A DNA stretch of 64,000 nucleotides. Source: Stachybotrys elegans. Lineage: Eukaryota; Ascomycota; Sordariomycetes; Hypocreales; Stachybotryaceae. A program made the position numbers and the translations under genes. Shown here piece by piece: positions 1 to 12,000 of this stretch. The stretch is taken from contig JAGPNK010000007.1 of the NCBI GenBank assembly GCA_020746835.1, positions 620,001 through 684,000 on the forward strand, in the 5' to 3' direction. The notes beneath the pieces are model-generated. The model was not told where the DNA came from, did no database searches, and worked only from the letters and a program-made list of their open reading frames with translations. Each line of letters starts with the position of its first letter. Position 1 is the stretch's first letter.

Positions 1-203
1 AGCGCCTCCGAGAGGCGGGCCCAGCCGCACTTTTGGCAGTAGATGTCCTCTACGGCGTTTACGTGTGCACATACCTCAGCCCTGTCCTCGCCGGGCTTGT
101 GCATGCATTTCCAGTGCAGCGTTTTGCTGCGGTCTAGTTCGCTGGTGGGGAGCGCGGCTTCGTCCTCCTCAGAGATGAGGGTGTCTCCTAGAAAGAGAAA
201 CAT
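1..203 (-). CDS. Partial gene, zinc-ribbon-like small protein (5' end only)
   Basis: An open frame begins with ATG at 203 and runs leftward off the window without a stop, giving 67 complete codons. The peptide starts MFLFLGDTLISEEDEAAL and is acidic, then carries paired cysteines and histidines: WKCMHKPGED, EVCAHVN and IYCQKCGW. That spacing looks like a zinc-ribbon or treble-clef knuckle, which is an inference from the Cys/His pattern only. I do not recognise the family. The C-terminus and any introns lie outside the window. The start is the first ATG in frame. The next gene to the right is on the same strand. Confidence 0.5.
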   Translation of the reverse strand, partial: MFLFLGDTLISEEDEAALPTSELDRSKTLHWKCMHKPGEDRAEVCAHVNAVEDIYCQKCGWARLSEA

Positions 204-517
204 GGCTGCGGCGCCAACGTCGTGGCTTCGGTATGGTTAGAGTGCTGGGAGGGGCGCCGAGATGGACTGTCAGGCATGGAGAGTAGGGATCCCGGACATG
301 TGTGCATGGTAAGGGGGCGGGATGATTTATACCTCGCATAGGAGCTGATAGATGATGACGGTGATGATGGAGGCATCACACAAAGGGGGCTAGAGGGATA
401 GTATGGCTTTCCTTTACACAGCAGAGATGTCGTTTCCTAATCAATGTTCTCCCGTCCTTGTCATGCAACACACGATGATCAGTTCATCCATCGCCGCTTA
501 CACACGACAAAGGCGAA
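204..517. other. Intergenic, nothing recognised
   Basis: About 310 bases between the start of the partial leftmost gene and the stop of the next minus-strand gene. Short open frames here have no recognisable sequence. It probably holds the promoter of the left gene and the 3' region of the right one. Confidence 0.5.
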
Positions 518-1078
518 TCACTCCTCCCGCGCTATCTGCTTCCCCCGTTTCTTATCAGACATCTCCTCCTCCTCCTGCCGGTCAACGACATCCTTCCGCT
601 TCACTGCCTTCTGCTCCTCCACCCTCCGCGGCCCAGCCATGCCCAGCCCAAACATCGGCTCCTGGCCAACGGGCCACTGCACGACAGTCGCCTCCTCCTG
701 CCCGCATATGCGACCCCTGTCCGACGGCGACATGCCAAGCCCCTTGAGCATCACGGCCTCCTTCTCCGGTGAGAAGCTCATCGTCGTCTCGTGGCCCTGC
801 TTGTCCGCCGGCCACCGCCGGAAGTGGCCCCAGTCGACGAGGCGGCCGATGCGCTGGCCGTCGCTGTTGAGGGCGAAGTCGTTTTCGCCGCGGTTCTTGC
901 GGCACTTGTTGTTCTGGCAGGCCAGCTCGGACAAGCTCATCTTCATGCCGCAGGCGTAGCTCTCGTGGAGGGGGCGCTTTCGGCACTCCCAGTAGGAGAT
1001 TTTGTTTGGTGGGATACATTGCACGATGGGGAGCTGTTTCTCCTCCCGTGGGGTGAGGTAGGGTCTTTCGTCAGACAT
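518..1078 (-). CDS. Hypothetical protein, 186 aa
   Basis: Single open frame from ATG at 1078 (MSDERPYLTPREEKQLP) to TGA at 518-520. The frame extends six codons further upstream, but only from a GTG. The N-terminal half holds several Cys (IVQCIPPNK, YWECRK, YACGMK, ACQNNKCRKN) and an RLVDWGHFRRWP segment. The C-terminal third is charged and probably disordered (KRKDVVDRQEEEE, KKRGKQ), as in a nuclear protein. I do not recognise the family and assign no function. The Cys-bearing first 70 residues look like a small folded, perhaps metal-binding or CHCH-like, unit; that is inference. No intron is needed. Confidence 0.55.
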   Translation of the reverse strand: MSDERPYLTPREEKQLPIVQCIPPNKISYWECRKRPLHESYACGMKMSLSELACQNNKCRKNRGENDFALNSDGQRIGRLVDWGHFRRWPADKQGHETTMSFSPEKEAVMLKGLGMSPSDRGRICGQEEATVVQWPVGQEPMFGLGMAGPRRVEEQKAVKRKDVVDRQEEEEMSDKKRGKQIAREE

Positions 1079-2050
1079 GTTATAGAGTTCGACCACGGTC
1101 GTATGCTTGAGTATCGATGTCGGGAGTGTAGTGAGGCATGCTGTTGTAGATCCCTCGAAGGAAAGGAATAGACTGGCTACTTATAGAAGAAATAGGCATC
1201 AAGGGGGTTGGTCGGGCGAACCGAGTCGCCTCTTGTACTGCCCAAGAGACATCTGTGGTGGGAGTCTCTGATTTGTTCAAGTATCGCGCATCTCTTGTGG
1301 AGGGAACAGTCATCTTCCTCTGTATTCACATATTTCGATATCACTCTTGAGGAATGTGTTCAAAGAGAACTAACTGTTGGAAGACCTGATAATCAGATGC
1401 TAGGAAATCATTTCGAGCGTGCGGCTAATCAGTCATGAGACAAGGCGGGATATAAGGCGAGGTGAGAACCGACTGGCAAGACAATGCGCATGATACTCAG
1501 CGTAGCACCGGACATGCAACCATGCCCAGCCTGTGTGACGGTATGCATGTGGCAGTGGCACCGTATCAGATGCCTTTTTTGCCTCTTTGTGCCTTTTGGT
1601 TAGCAATTTAATGGTACAATCTGGCCATGCTATACGAGCCAACCCTGATCATTAGAGGGGCCTGGAGCATGTAACTCTTCTCCGACACGGTGCTTCCAGA
1701 AGCAAAGCTGTTCATGGCACATCTTCCTTTTCTCCACTCACACATCCACCCATTCCTAAGAACCGTGCGTATCATCATAATAAAGAGCTACCCGCACCGT
1801 CCTTCGTGTCAGGTGGTCGTTGGCGACAAAGTCAGCTTGGGTAAATTTCTATTATCTCGTTTGTGTATTTCGTTTCAATCTAAGCGGCCAGTGTTAGTGG
1901 GTTATTGTCAGTGGAGTGAGGCTGTGATATCTACCTGTTCATTCGCTATACCCCTTTCCTCCACGAAATCTCGACCCATTTAAGGGCATTTTATCACAGC
2001 AAACCAATACCGCCGTGGTTATCATAACTGCACGGATGGCGTCTCAGAGC
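1079..2050. other. Intergenic, nothing recognised
   Basis: Roughly 970 bases between the start of the small minus-strand gene and the stop of FAL1. No open frame resembles a protein. It should hold the upstream promoter of the 518-1078 gene and the 3' UTR of FAL1. Confidence 0.5.
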
Positions 2051-3357
2051 TTAGGCAATGAGATCCGCCACGTTCATGGGCATTTCGTCGATCTGGGTAG
2101 AGTAGAACACTGCTACAGTTAGCACTGGGCCAAAAATTTCGAAGCGCGGATACATACACTCAATGTCTCGGAGAATGCGCACATCCTCAGTGGTGACGAA
2201 GTTGATAGCAACACCCTTTCGTCCAAAACGTCCACTTCGGCCGATACGGTGGATATAGTTCTCACGGTTGCTGGGCAGGTCGTAGTTGATGACCAGGCTG
2301 ACCTGCTGAACATCGATACCGCGAGCCCAGACATCCGTCGAGATCAAAACTCTGCTGTTGCCCTGGCGGAAGTCCTGCATGATGCTGTCTCGCTCCTTCT
2401 GAGGCATATCACCATGCATGCTGCTGACCGTAAAATTGGCCTCACGCATCTTGTCTGTAAGCCAATCCACCTTGCGACGCGTGTTGCAGAAGATGACGGC
2501 CTGGGTGATGGTAAGGGTGTCGTACAAATCACACAGGGTATCAAACTTCCAGTCCTCCTTCTCCACAGCAATGAAGTATTGCTTCAAGCCTTCCAAAGTC
2601 AATTCGTCACGCTTAACGAGGATTCGAACTGGGTCCGTCATGAACTTGGTCGTCATATCCAACACATCGTACGGCAGGGTGGCGCTGACGACGACAACCT
2701 GGGTTGCTGGAGGGAGGTAACGGTACACGTCGTAAATCTGTTCCCTGAAGCCCTTGTTGAGGAGTTCGTCGGCTTCGTCAAGAACAAGCATCTTGATGTG
2801 TCTTGTGCGCAGGTGTCGGCGTCGAATCATGTCGGCCACGCGACCGGGGGTGCCAGAGACAATGTGCTGTCCGTAGTCGAGCTTGCGGATATCTTCTCCC
2901 ACGTTGGTGCCGCCAATGCAGGCGTGGCACTGCACGTTCATGTAGTCTCCCAGCGCCATGACCACCGACTGGATCTGTGTCGCCAGCTCTCGCGTCGGCG
3001 AAAGCACCAGCGCCTGAGTCTCGCGCACAGCTGTGTCGATAACCTGCAGCATGCTGATGGAGAAGGTCGCCGTCTTTCCGGTGCCGGACTGGGCTTGCGC
3101 GATGGTGTCGCGTCCCTTGCAGATCTGCACAATTGCTCGGGACTGAACGGCGGAGGGCGATTCGTAGCCATAGGCGTAGATTCCTCGGAGGAGGTTTTCT
3201 GGCGAGCTGTGAGCGTAGTCCCAGTGTGTAGCTTGTCCAGCTGCTTACCCTTCAGAGACATGGCCTCGAAAGTCGGGTGAACCGTCACTTCCTTGGAGGT
3301 GGAAAACTCCATCCTCTCATCCGCCTTGCGGTCAATTCCTCCTGCGCCTTCAGCCAT
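2051..3357 (-). CDS. FAL1: ATP-dependent RNA helicase FAL1 / eIF4A-III
   Basis: DEAD-box helicase of the eIF4A-III/FAL1 group, about 402 aa. Family members act in 18S rRNA maturation in yeast and in the exon junction complex in most eukaryotes. Exons on the minus strand: 3357-3249, 3198-2158, 2109-2051. Intron 1 is 3248-3199; intron 2 is 2157-2110 and ends in TAGCAG just after a TGCTAAC branch point. Splicing gives the expected joins [12 protein letters not shown] and [15 protein letters not shown]. Motifs in order: Q-motif region in exon 1-2, Walker [23 protein letters not shown] as [11 protein letters not shown] as VSATLP, ARGID and HRIGRSGR. The end [14 protein letters not shown] is diagnostic of the eIF4A family. 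The ATG at 3357 gives the usual [15 protein letters not shown] start. It is divergent from the PRP9 homologue. Confidence 0.95.
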
Positions 3358-3629
3358 GGTTGCGACGGTAAAGATGTCTGGGTGGTCAAGGAATACGTAT
3401 GTCTCGTGAGGATGATGTTCGGCAAAGTTTACCAAGTCGCCGCAACCTTCCCAGGATTTTCTGGGGTTTGGTTGGCGGCCACTAAAGGCGCGGCCGGGTA
3501 TACCTCGGACCCACCTGCGCCACGGCCTCTAAATCGATAGAGGCTGGTAATTTTCTGGAAGAGTCAAGCTGCAACTTTCTCAATTCTTCATTTTCTTCAT
3601 ACAGGTCTTTGCCCTTGGACGTCGGCAAG
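3358..3629. promoter_or_regulatory. Divergent promoter between FAL1 and PRP9
   Basis: Only 272 bases separate the start codons of two RNA-processing genes transcribed away from each other, so both 5' UTRs and both core promoters must lie here. This is inferred from layout. I did not identify a specific factor site. Confidence 0.55.
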
Positions 3630-5199
3630 ATGTTGATGCTGGAGGAGCAGAGAAACATTCACGAGGATCTCGAGCGGTTGGAACAGGGCATTGCCGACCG
3701 CATCGGAGACGAGCCAAAACATGTAAGCTTAATCATGATATGTTTCGCGACTCCATGTACTGACCCGGTGTCTCTAGATTCGCGATCGCCTGAACCGCGA
3801 TCATGAAATCTCCCAACTTCTAGATCAGATCCAGGCGCAGTCGAGCCGGCTCATCGATATTTACCAAGACGAGAACGGTACGCGCGCGCAAGAGATTCGC
3901 CAACTCGGTACCAGCGATGCGCTCGACGAGTTCTACAAGCACCTGACCGAGGTGCGCGACCACCACGCGAGATACCCGAATGAACCGGCCGAGAACTCTG
4001 AGCAGAGGTACAAGTCAAGGCGACATGGCGACGAGTCAGACCCTTTGCCATCAATCGTTGACTCGCTCTTCTCTGGCGAGGAGGCGTATGGACGGTTTTT
4101 CGACTTGAACGCTTGCCACGAATCTTTCCTCAACCTCCCCAATGTCAAACGTCTCAATTACCTGCAATACCTGGAGTTTTTTGACAACTTCACCGTCGGA
4201 TATGGTGGCGTGAAGCGCGCAGACAAGCTGACGAACCAGTACTTCAAGTACGTGGGAGGTCTTGCAGAGTATCTCGAGTCATTCCTGAGAAGAACTCGTC
4301 CTTTGGAAGACATCGACAAGGTGGTGACTTCGTTTGATGAAGAGTTTGAGAAGGCTTGGGAGAGGAATGAGATCTCAGGCTGGGAGGTCGACAAGCCGGC
4401 GGCGACTGGCTCATCCAAGAACCTCAGTTCTGCAGAGGCCATCTGGTGCGATGACTGCGAAAAGGAGTTCAAGAATGAGAATGTCTACAAGAATCACTTG
4501 ACGGGCCGCAAGCACATCAAGGCGGCAGAGCAGCGCAAGCAGAGGCAGGAGAGCGGCGAGGAGCCCTCCGCAGGGCAACCCAGAGCGATATCAGGGTCGA
4601 GGTTGAAGGAGCGAGCTGTCGCCGAGCGCGAGTTTCGCATTAAGAGGCTGGCGAGCGCGATGAGCACGGAGCGCAGCGACACGCGCGTCAACGTCGAGCG
4701 CAGGCAGGGCATGACGGAGCGAGAACGTCAACAGGAGCTGGATAACCTCTTCATGATATCTGAAGCGCTACGCGAGCCTGCTGAGGGCGGTGAGGAGGAG
4801 GATGAAGATGGCGAGGAGAAGATCTACAACCCCTTGAAACTCCCACTGGCCTGGGACGGCAAGCCGATTCCCTTCTGGCTGTACCGACTTCACGGCCTGG
4901 GCGTCGAGTTCCCATGCGAGATCTGCGGAAATTTCGTCTACATGGGACGACGGGCTTTCGATAAGCATTTCAACGAAGCACGACACGTCTACGGACTCAA
5001 GTGCCTAGGCATCACCAACACGACGCTTTTCCGAGACATCACGCAGATTGACGAAGCCATGAAGCTATGGGAGAAGATGCAAAAGGAGAAGAAACGGACA
5101 AAGGTTGATGACGGCAGTGTGGTGCAGATGGAGGATGGTGAAGGCAATGTCATGCCCGAAAAGGTGTACTATGACTTGCAGAAGCAAGGTCTTTTATAA
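3630..5199 (+). CDS. PRP9: Splicing factor 3a subunit 3 (PRP9/SF3A3/Sap61)
   Basis: Subunit of the SF3a complex, part of the U2 snRNP needed for prespliceosome assembly in the nucleus. Exons 3630-3722 and 3778-5199, with one 55-nt intron (3723-3777), give 504 aa, close to fungal and human homologues. It starts MLMLEEQRNIHEDLERLEQ, the helical N-terminus of the family, then FYKHLTEVRDHHARYPNE (PRP9 N-terminal domain) and YLEFFDNFTVGY. A first C2H2/U1-like finger is WCDDCEKEFKNENVYKNHLTGRKH. The C-terminal block is WDGKPIPFWLYRLHGL, followed by the second, matrin-type finger CEICGNF..FDKHFNEARHVYG. It ends YYDLQKQGLL, the typical SF3A3 tail. The ATG at 3630 was chosen because it begins the conserved helix. 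Confidence 0.95.
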
Positions 5200-5425
5200 T
5201 GGGTTGTATATTAGCACAGGATTTCCAACAAGCGATTCAATCATCACAGACACATTCACACTTTCACCTTTCCCGCCTTAGATTTGTTTTACTTGGTGTG
5301 CTTAGTCATTCTACGCCTTCCTTGCTCCAGGCGAGTCGCATCATCAATCAATGCTAGCAGGGCAATACACAAGCAAGGAGAACGGCAGGCAAAGTAAACA
5401 GAATTCGCACGCCAATCCCAGAGCT

Positions 5426-6424
5426 ATGCCGCAGCTTTGCAAGCCTCTCCCAGCGCTGTATGTGGTCTACGTTCTCCGGTCCACCGTCAGACACGCGTCA
5501 CTGTACATTGGTTCTACTCCTGATCCACAGCGCCGACTCAAGCAGCACAATGGCCTGGTCAAGGGCGGTGCAACGCGGACGTCGCGCGCCAGCCTGCGTC
5601 CGTGGGAGATGATTATGGTGGTTTCCGGGTTTCCTAGCAGCGTTGCGGCCCTCAAGTTCGAGTAGGTGCCTCAATGTTTGAGGAACAAAGCCATCACTAA
5701 CGTATCCGCCAGGTGGGCACTCGCAAATGCCCATATCACTCTACATATCCCGTCTGAAGCTCGGCTTGCCATTTCTAACAAGAAGAAGCGGAATGGGCAT
5801 CCTCGAAGACCGCCATTGAGCCTCAGATCTGTCGTATCCAACATACATTTGTTGACGGGTGTGCCGAGCTTTGCGCGGTGGCCGCTCAAGGTGCACTTCT
5901 TCGCAAAAGAGGCCCATGCCGCCTGGGAATCATGGACAAGGACAGCCGAGGCCCCAACTCGCAAAAATTTGGACATAATCACTGATTTTGGGCCGTCCGG
6001 GCCAGAGGGTGCAGCACCGTCGGGAGCTCTATGGGGCGCGGGTGCACTGCCTTCAAACTACACACCGATAAAGGAGTACGTGGAAAAAGCACAAGGCGTA
6101 GTGACTTTTGAGCAAGAAGGCCAATGCGTTCACTGTCATGGCGACCTCGAGTCTGGGAAAGGGCTGCACCCAATGTGTCCCAATTCGGAATGCGTGGCCA
6201 TGGGGCATCTCGACTGCTGGAGCAAATACGCGCTTGCGAAAAATGAAGAGGGACAGGTGCTGCCTGATTTGTGTCAGTGTCCATCGTGCGGTGGCGATAT
6301 ACGATGGGGCGACATGATGAAGGAGCTCAGCCTGCGCATTCGCGGGGCAAAGGACGTCCAAACCCTCCTGAAGAAGGGGAGGCGATCCAAGAAAGAAACC
6401 GTAGAGGAGGAGGACCAAGCCTAG
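5426..6424 (+). CDS. SLX1: Structure-specific endonuclease subunit SLX1
   Basis: Catalytic subunit of the SLX1-SLX4 nuclease, which cuts branched DNA such as flaps, forks and Holliday junctions. Exons 5426-5661 and 5713-6424, with intron 5662-5712 (CACTAAC branch point), give 315 aa. The GIY-YIG domain comes first: [10 protein letters not shown] for [13 protein letters not shown] for [11 protein letters not shown], and the metal-binding Glu in LKFEWALAN whose codon is split by the intron. The C-terminal RING/PHD-like zinc module is [19 protein letters not shown] and [10 protein letters not shown], ending in a basic-acidic tail. An in-frame ATG at 5351 would add 25 residues, but the family normally starts just before GIY-YIG, so 5426 is preferred. 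Confidence 0.93.
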
Positions 6425-9059
6425 CAGATATTGTACGATGAGAAATGAAGGATAATGCATTATGAGGGGCGGGTTCCTGGCATGGACAAGCTGAGGGCGA
6501 TCTGCACATGTACAGGTGATGCGTGTCGTGTGAGAAAAGCTAGAGACTCAAACGACCGCTGGGCTTGCTGGATTGGGGCAAGGTGGTCTCAATATGTGAG
6601 TGATTGAGCTGAGCTTCGGGTCCGCATACAGGGATGGCCTTGTCGCTGCTGTGTGCAGGTCACTGCTACTATTGATAATCAAATCCTATGTATTTCTCGG
6701 CATGGGGGATAGGAGGAAGAGAAGAGAGAGCCCTAGGCGGGTGGCGTGCTGTCATTGACCATGGACTCGGGCAACCTTTGGCCTGCTTCGGGATCAACAA
6801 GAACTGGTCCCATGATTGACCTGAATTGCCGGACAATGACGCCTTTTCCGCGTGCAGGCCGGGCGGAGGGTTGCATCACACCTGGCTCCCTGCGGATGGC
6901 TGGAGCTTTTGGTGGCTTGGGTCAGCATGAGAGTGGCCACCCTCCCACCCCTACCCTTACTCTCCTACCCCCCTACTTCCCTACCCTTTGGCCCCTACTC
7001 TGCCTACTCTCTCTACGCCCCTCCCCCCGGCTTGCCGGCGAGTGGTTTACTGCGACTTCATCCTGCCATGATTGGCTGGGATCAAGGTAGTGAATCGCCG
7101 ACCCCCTGCAAGTGCAAGGTCCAATATCAGATTTGGCTGAACCTTCGACAACCACCCACATGGACCAGACTCCAGCAAATGATGTGCTGTACGTGGTCGC
7201 CGTCGCCGTCGTTGTCGCCGTCGTCGCCGCCGCTGTTGTCATGAGCCTGCAGGGCGCGCCATCTGGACTGCATGTTTGTGGCGTGATGATAGGCGACGGA
7301 CGCTCTCGCGCTCTACAGCGACACGGTCCAATTCCAAAGGAGCCAGAGAGCCAGGGCACATACCTAGATGGATTCCCACCAACATACATGAACTGGTACC
7401 AAGGTACAGGATTCGAGCCATGCGATACCTAGATACTCCATGTCGTCTACCATAAATGCAGCTTCATATCACAGGACAACAAGTAATTGAGCGATTGCCA
7501 GTAGATCGCCAAAGCCAGCATCAGCACATCATTTCAGCGGCATAGCAGATGCAATCGACGTGGGATTGGCGCCTCATGCGGCGATATCCTCCCGTCGTGT
7601 CAGCCAGGGTTGCAGGCGGCATATTGCTGACCACCAGGGAACGGGCAGTGGCGCGACGTCTGAATCGCTCACCCAGCCTTTTTTGGCCCTCCGCTCTTGT
7701 GCAGCGACAGGAGTTGGCTTTGCCTATTTTTTTTTTCTTGCCTTGCCCTGGTCGGTAATGAATGAAGTCGCTGGGCCGGTTCGATGTAGTCTTTAGTGGG
7801 CCCCGTGGAGGTACGTACTCGCCCCGACCCCATGCTTACTGGGCCTCCAGTGGAAGTATCGCGAAGTACCTACCCTATCGTGGATGTTGCCTGCCAACAG
7901 CCTTAGGAGAGGCTGATATAAGATGGATTGGCGGTGGAAGGGAAATAAGTTTGAGACCAAGTTACGAGGCGTCTTGTCGGGATTTTCCCCCAATCCCCCC
8001 TCCTTGCTGATGAACGTTGAGCTAGATCATGGCCAATTGAAATGTGCGTAATGTTATTGCAACACGCGTGGCATACGTGCAAAGTTATAACGAGTATTTG
8101 TCTATGCAGGAGGTATTGACGACGTAATTGCTTCAAAAATTGATACATTCACATGATATGCACAACTTGCAGTGTCCCGCAAGATTGAGAGGAAAGGCGA
8201 CGAATATTGACAGCAATAAGCGGTGATAAGCACAGTCAGTATTGCATGAAGTCGGGTGCATTTTTGTTATTGGGGAGCGCCTGGAGAGTACGTGGAGGGT
8301 ACCTCGTGGGTCCGAGACCGAGCCCCACTCCTTCCTTCCTTCCGCGCATTGTGCACTGTTCACGGAGACAGCAGAGGGAAGAGACAGTGTTAGTGAGTGA
8401 GTGAGAGGTGAATTTGGCTCGCTCCTGCCGGGGCTCGGTTCCCTGCGCTGGCTGGCCCTGGCAAGTGCTCCCCGATGCCCAGGAACCTTCCTGCCGCACC
8501 TTCACATCTGACCCGTTTCCACATCCATCCACTCCCGCTGGCCTCCTTCTTTCCACCTTCAACTCTCAACCAACCCACTCTCTCCAGATTGCCCATCGTG
8601 GCATTTCCACGTCGGCCTACTCTCTTGCTCCTGTCTCTCCTCGCCGACCATTCCAGGCACACGTGCCCTGCATTCCGTTCCCCTTCCTAGGTTGGTCTCC
8701 CTTCCCTTTCGTGTTAGTCGACATTTTGGCACATGTCCTACCCTTTGTGATGCATCATGTTTAAGCTTTTTCCCCGGTAGCAAAGGTTAACCAGCACGGT
8801 CTCATCCGTCTTCCAGCGCAGAAGATTCCTCCAATTCTTCGCCTCTCAAACACCACTTTTTGTCGTATGCGACTATGATGACCTCAATGGTCAACTGAGC
8901 ACGATTCCCACCGTACGACGATGCGACGAGGCGCCTGACGCCAACGCCAAAGCGTAAACATACACGATTCCCTTGTCGCCGACTCCGAGCCGGCCCAGCC
9001 AGGCGATTCCTTCGACGATCCCCCTCTCTCGACGCATATCTCGATCGAATTCTCTCACC
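6425..9059. other. Long intergenic region / KDM5 leader
   Basis: About 2.6 kb with no supportable gene. 7196-7240 is an imperfect GTC/GCC trinucleotide run that produces valine/alanine-rich shadow frames. From about 8300 to 9059 the plus strand is C/T-rich with many short pyrimidine tracts, as is common in fungal promoters and 5' UTRs, and it leads into the KDM5 start, so much of it is probably KDM5 promoter and leader. Confidence 0.5.
7196..7240. repeat. Imperfect GTC/GCC trinucleotide repeat
   Basis: A 45-base run made almost entirely of GTC, GCC and GTT triplets, lying in intergenic DNA. Confidence 0.7.
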
Positions 9060-12000
9060 ATGGGTCCCGCTGGCAACGCAGCCGCAGCCAACTTGGCCGG
9101 CACCAACAGCGCCAATGCCAGTTCTAGGAGCTCGCCAGCTGCAGGAGCATCCCAATCCTCCGCGAAGCCGAAATCCAAGATGAACTCCAACGGCTATCAC
9201 CCCACGAACCCCCAAATACCCTTGAGCTCCCTCACAAGCGCGCCCCTTGACCTGACCTCTGTCGAGCGTCGGGGACAGCCCACCGCGGTCCGAGAGCCCC
9301 TTACCAAGAAGAATCGGCCACACGGTATATCGGAGGCTCCTTCATACTACCCAACCGAAGAGGAATGGAAAGACCCGCTCGAGTACATACGAAAAATTAC
9401 ACCCGAGGCGTCGGAGTATGGCATTTGCAAGATCACTCCACCCGAGTCCTGGAACCCCGATTTTGCGATCGACACAGAGGTATGTCCCATTATGACCTGC
9501 CGATGGGATGGTGGCTATCGATCGACGGTTCGAAACCGCAGTCAAGAATTTGGTTCTAATAACGTGCAGAAATTCCATTTCAGGACGCGAAAGCAGGAGC
9601 TCAACTCCGTGGAAGGACGTACGTGACCCTGATTTCTTGTCTACTACTAGGCCCTTCTGACCGCCACCTAGGCACCCGTGCGAACCTCACGTATCTGGAT
9701 GGGTTGTCCAAGTTTCACAAGCAGCAAGGCAACAACTTGCACCGTCTACCATATGTCGACAAAAAGCCTTTGGATCTCTACCGCCTGAAGAAAGCTGTCG
9801 AGTCTCGTGGTGGATTCGAGAAGGTTTGCAAGTTGAAAAAATGGGCGGAGATTGGGCGTGACCTTGGATACAGTGGCAAGATCATGTCATCCTTGTCAAC
9901 CTCTCTCAAGAACTCATTCCAGCGATGGCTCTGCCCGTACGAAGAATACCTACGTCTTGCGAAGCCTGGCGTTCACCAGCAGCTCGAGTACGAGTATGGC
10001 GGCCCATTGACCCCAAGCCCTGCGCAAACCCCCGCAAAGAAGTCAACAGTGAACACGCCTTCTAGCCTGCGGGGGGATTCACCCACTCGCCACGCTTCCG
10101 ACGCCCTGCAGTCTACCGTCGATCTCAAAAAAGAGGCAGACCCTGATACTCCAATGGCCGACGCACCCCCTGCTGCGGCCGGGGGTTTCAAGGCCATTAA
10201 CTCTGGCGGCTTCACCGCAATCAACTCCGGATTCACCAGCGTGAACAAGTCTGTTAATGGGGAAAGCAAGAACTTCACCCCGGACGGCAAGCGTCTGGAC
10301 AGTGCGACCTCTTCGGCCAGAAACACCCCCGATACCCGGACTCCATTAGCGGCGGCCGCAGCCCTCAAGCGACAACTTAGCAACGAAAGCTCCTCCGGCT
10401 CGGTAAAGAAGGACAAGGAAGACAAGAAGGATGATGGCGATTGCAACAGCCGTCGCAGTAAGCGTCTCAAGAAAGGTATGCCGCGGTACTCAGATGCAGC
10501 TCAACTTATTGAGCGACGACAACCTCTCCTGGATTTCAGACTGACGATTCTATAGATACGGTCCCCACGGTTGCCGGATCTCACATGTCGCTATTTCGTC
10601 CCTCTGTTCCTCGGATTCCCCGGGATGAAAGCACGCCCGCCGGAGAGGTCAGTCAACAGCGCGCGTGGCCCTTTGAACTTGGCTAATCTTTGTTAGAAAT
10701 GCGAGAACTGTGGCCGAGGTGACGACGCTGGTGCATTGCTTACTTGCGAGTCGTGTGAAAATGCCTACCACGGCCCCTGTCTGGATCCCCCATTGAAGCG
10801 CAAACCTGACGCTGAATGGAACTGCCCCCGATGCTTGGTTGGAGATGGCCAGTTCGGCTTTGAGGAGGGAGGCCTATACTCGTTGAAGCAATTTCAGCAA
10901 AAGGCCAACGATTTCAAGCAGGGCTTCTTTGAGAAGAAGATGCCCTTTGACCGCACCCTCAACTGCCACAGACCGGTCACCGAAGAGGATGTCGAGACAG
11001 AGTTCTGGCGTCTTGTCTCTGACTTGGAGGAGACGGTCGAGGTGGAGTATGGCGCCGACATCCATTGCACAACTCACGGATCTGGCTTCCCTACTGTCGA
11101 GAAGCACCCAAACAACCCTTACGCGACAGATCCTTGGAATCTCAACGTTTTACCGTTCCACCAAGAAAGTTTGTTCAGGCACATCAAATCAGACATTTCT
11201 GGTATGACGGTACCGTGGGTATATGTTGGAATGATCTTTTCCACATTTTGCTGGCACAACGAGGATCATTATGCATACTCAGCCAATTATCAGCATCTGG
11301 GTGCCACTAAAACGTGGTATGGTATTCCTGGAAAAGATGCAGAGAAGTTCGAAGCTGCAATGAAGGAAGCTGTTCCCGAATTGTTTGAAACACAGCCAGA
11401 TCTGCTTTTCCAATTGGTCACCCTCTTAACCCCAGAGCAACTTAAGAAGGCTGGTGTTCGAGTTTATGCCCTGGACCAAAGGGCAGGCCAGTTCGTCATC
11501 ACCCTACCTCAGGCTTACCACGCTGGCTTCAACCACGGTTTCAACTTCAACGAGGCAGTCAACTTTGCTCCATCTGATTGGGAGCCCTTTGGGCTTGCGG
11601 GTGTAGAGAGGCTTCAGGTCTTCCGCCGCCAGCCCTGCTTCTCGCACGACGAACTATTGTGGACTGCCGCCGAAGGCCACCCGGCCACTTCCTTGTCTAT
11701 TCAGACAGCAAAATGGCTGGCGCCTGCCCTGGAACGTATTCACAAACGAGAAATGGCGCAGCGAGCAGAGTTTATGGCCAAACACCTCTCGGAAGCGCAG
11801 CAAGACGATTCTACCCATAAATGCGTGGCGGATGGTGGCAACGAAGAGTCATGCAAACTTACCCCATGCGTTCACGACGAAGACGTCCTAGAAGAAGATG
11901 AGCAGTGCTGCTATTTCTGCAAGGCTTTCTCGTACCTGTCGCGGTTTAAATGTCAGCGCACAGGGAGAGTTTTGTGCATTGCGCATGCTGGATACTACGC

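Noticed and set aside
2249..3280. 343-codon plus-strand open frame
   Set aside because: It is the antisense shadow of the FAL1 exons, whose helicase motifs are unambiguous.
7112..7432. 106-codon frame with an apparent transmembrane segment
   Set aside because: The Val/Ala run comes from the GTC/GCC trinucleotide repeat; the flanks have no protein character.
7395..7440. Possible tRNA-like T-loop sequence (GATTCGAGCC)
   Set aside because: No matching acceptor stem or D-arm at the right spacing.
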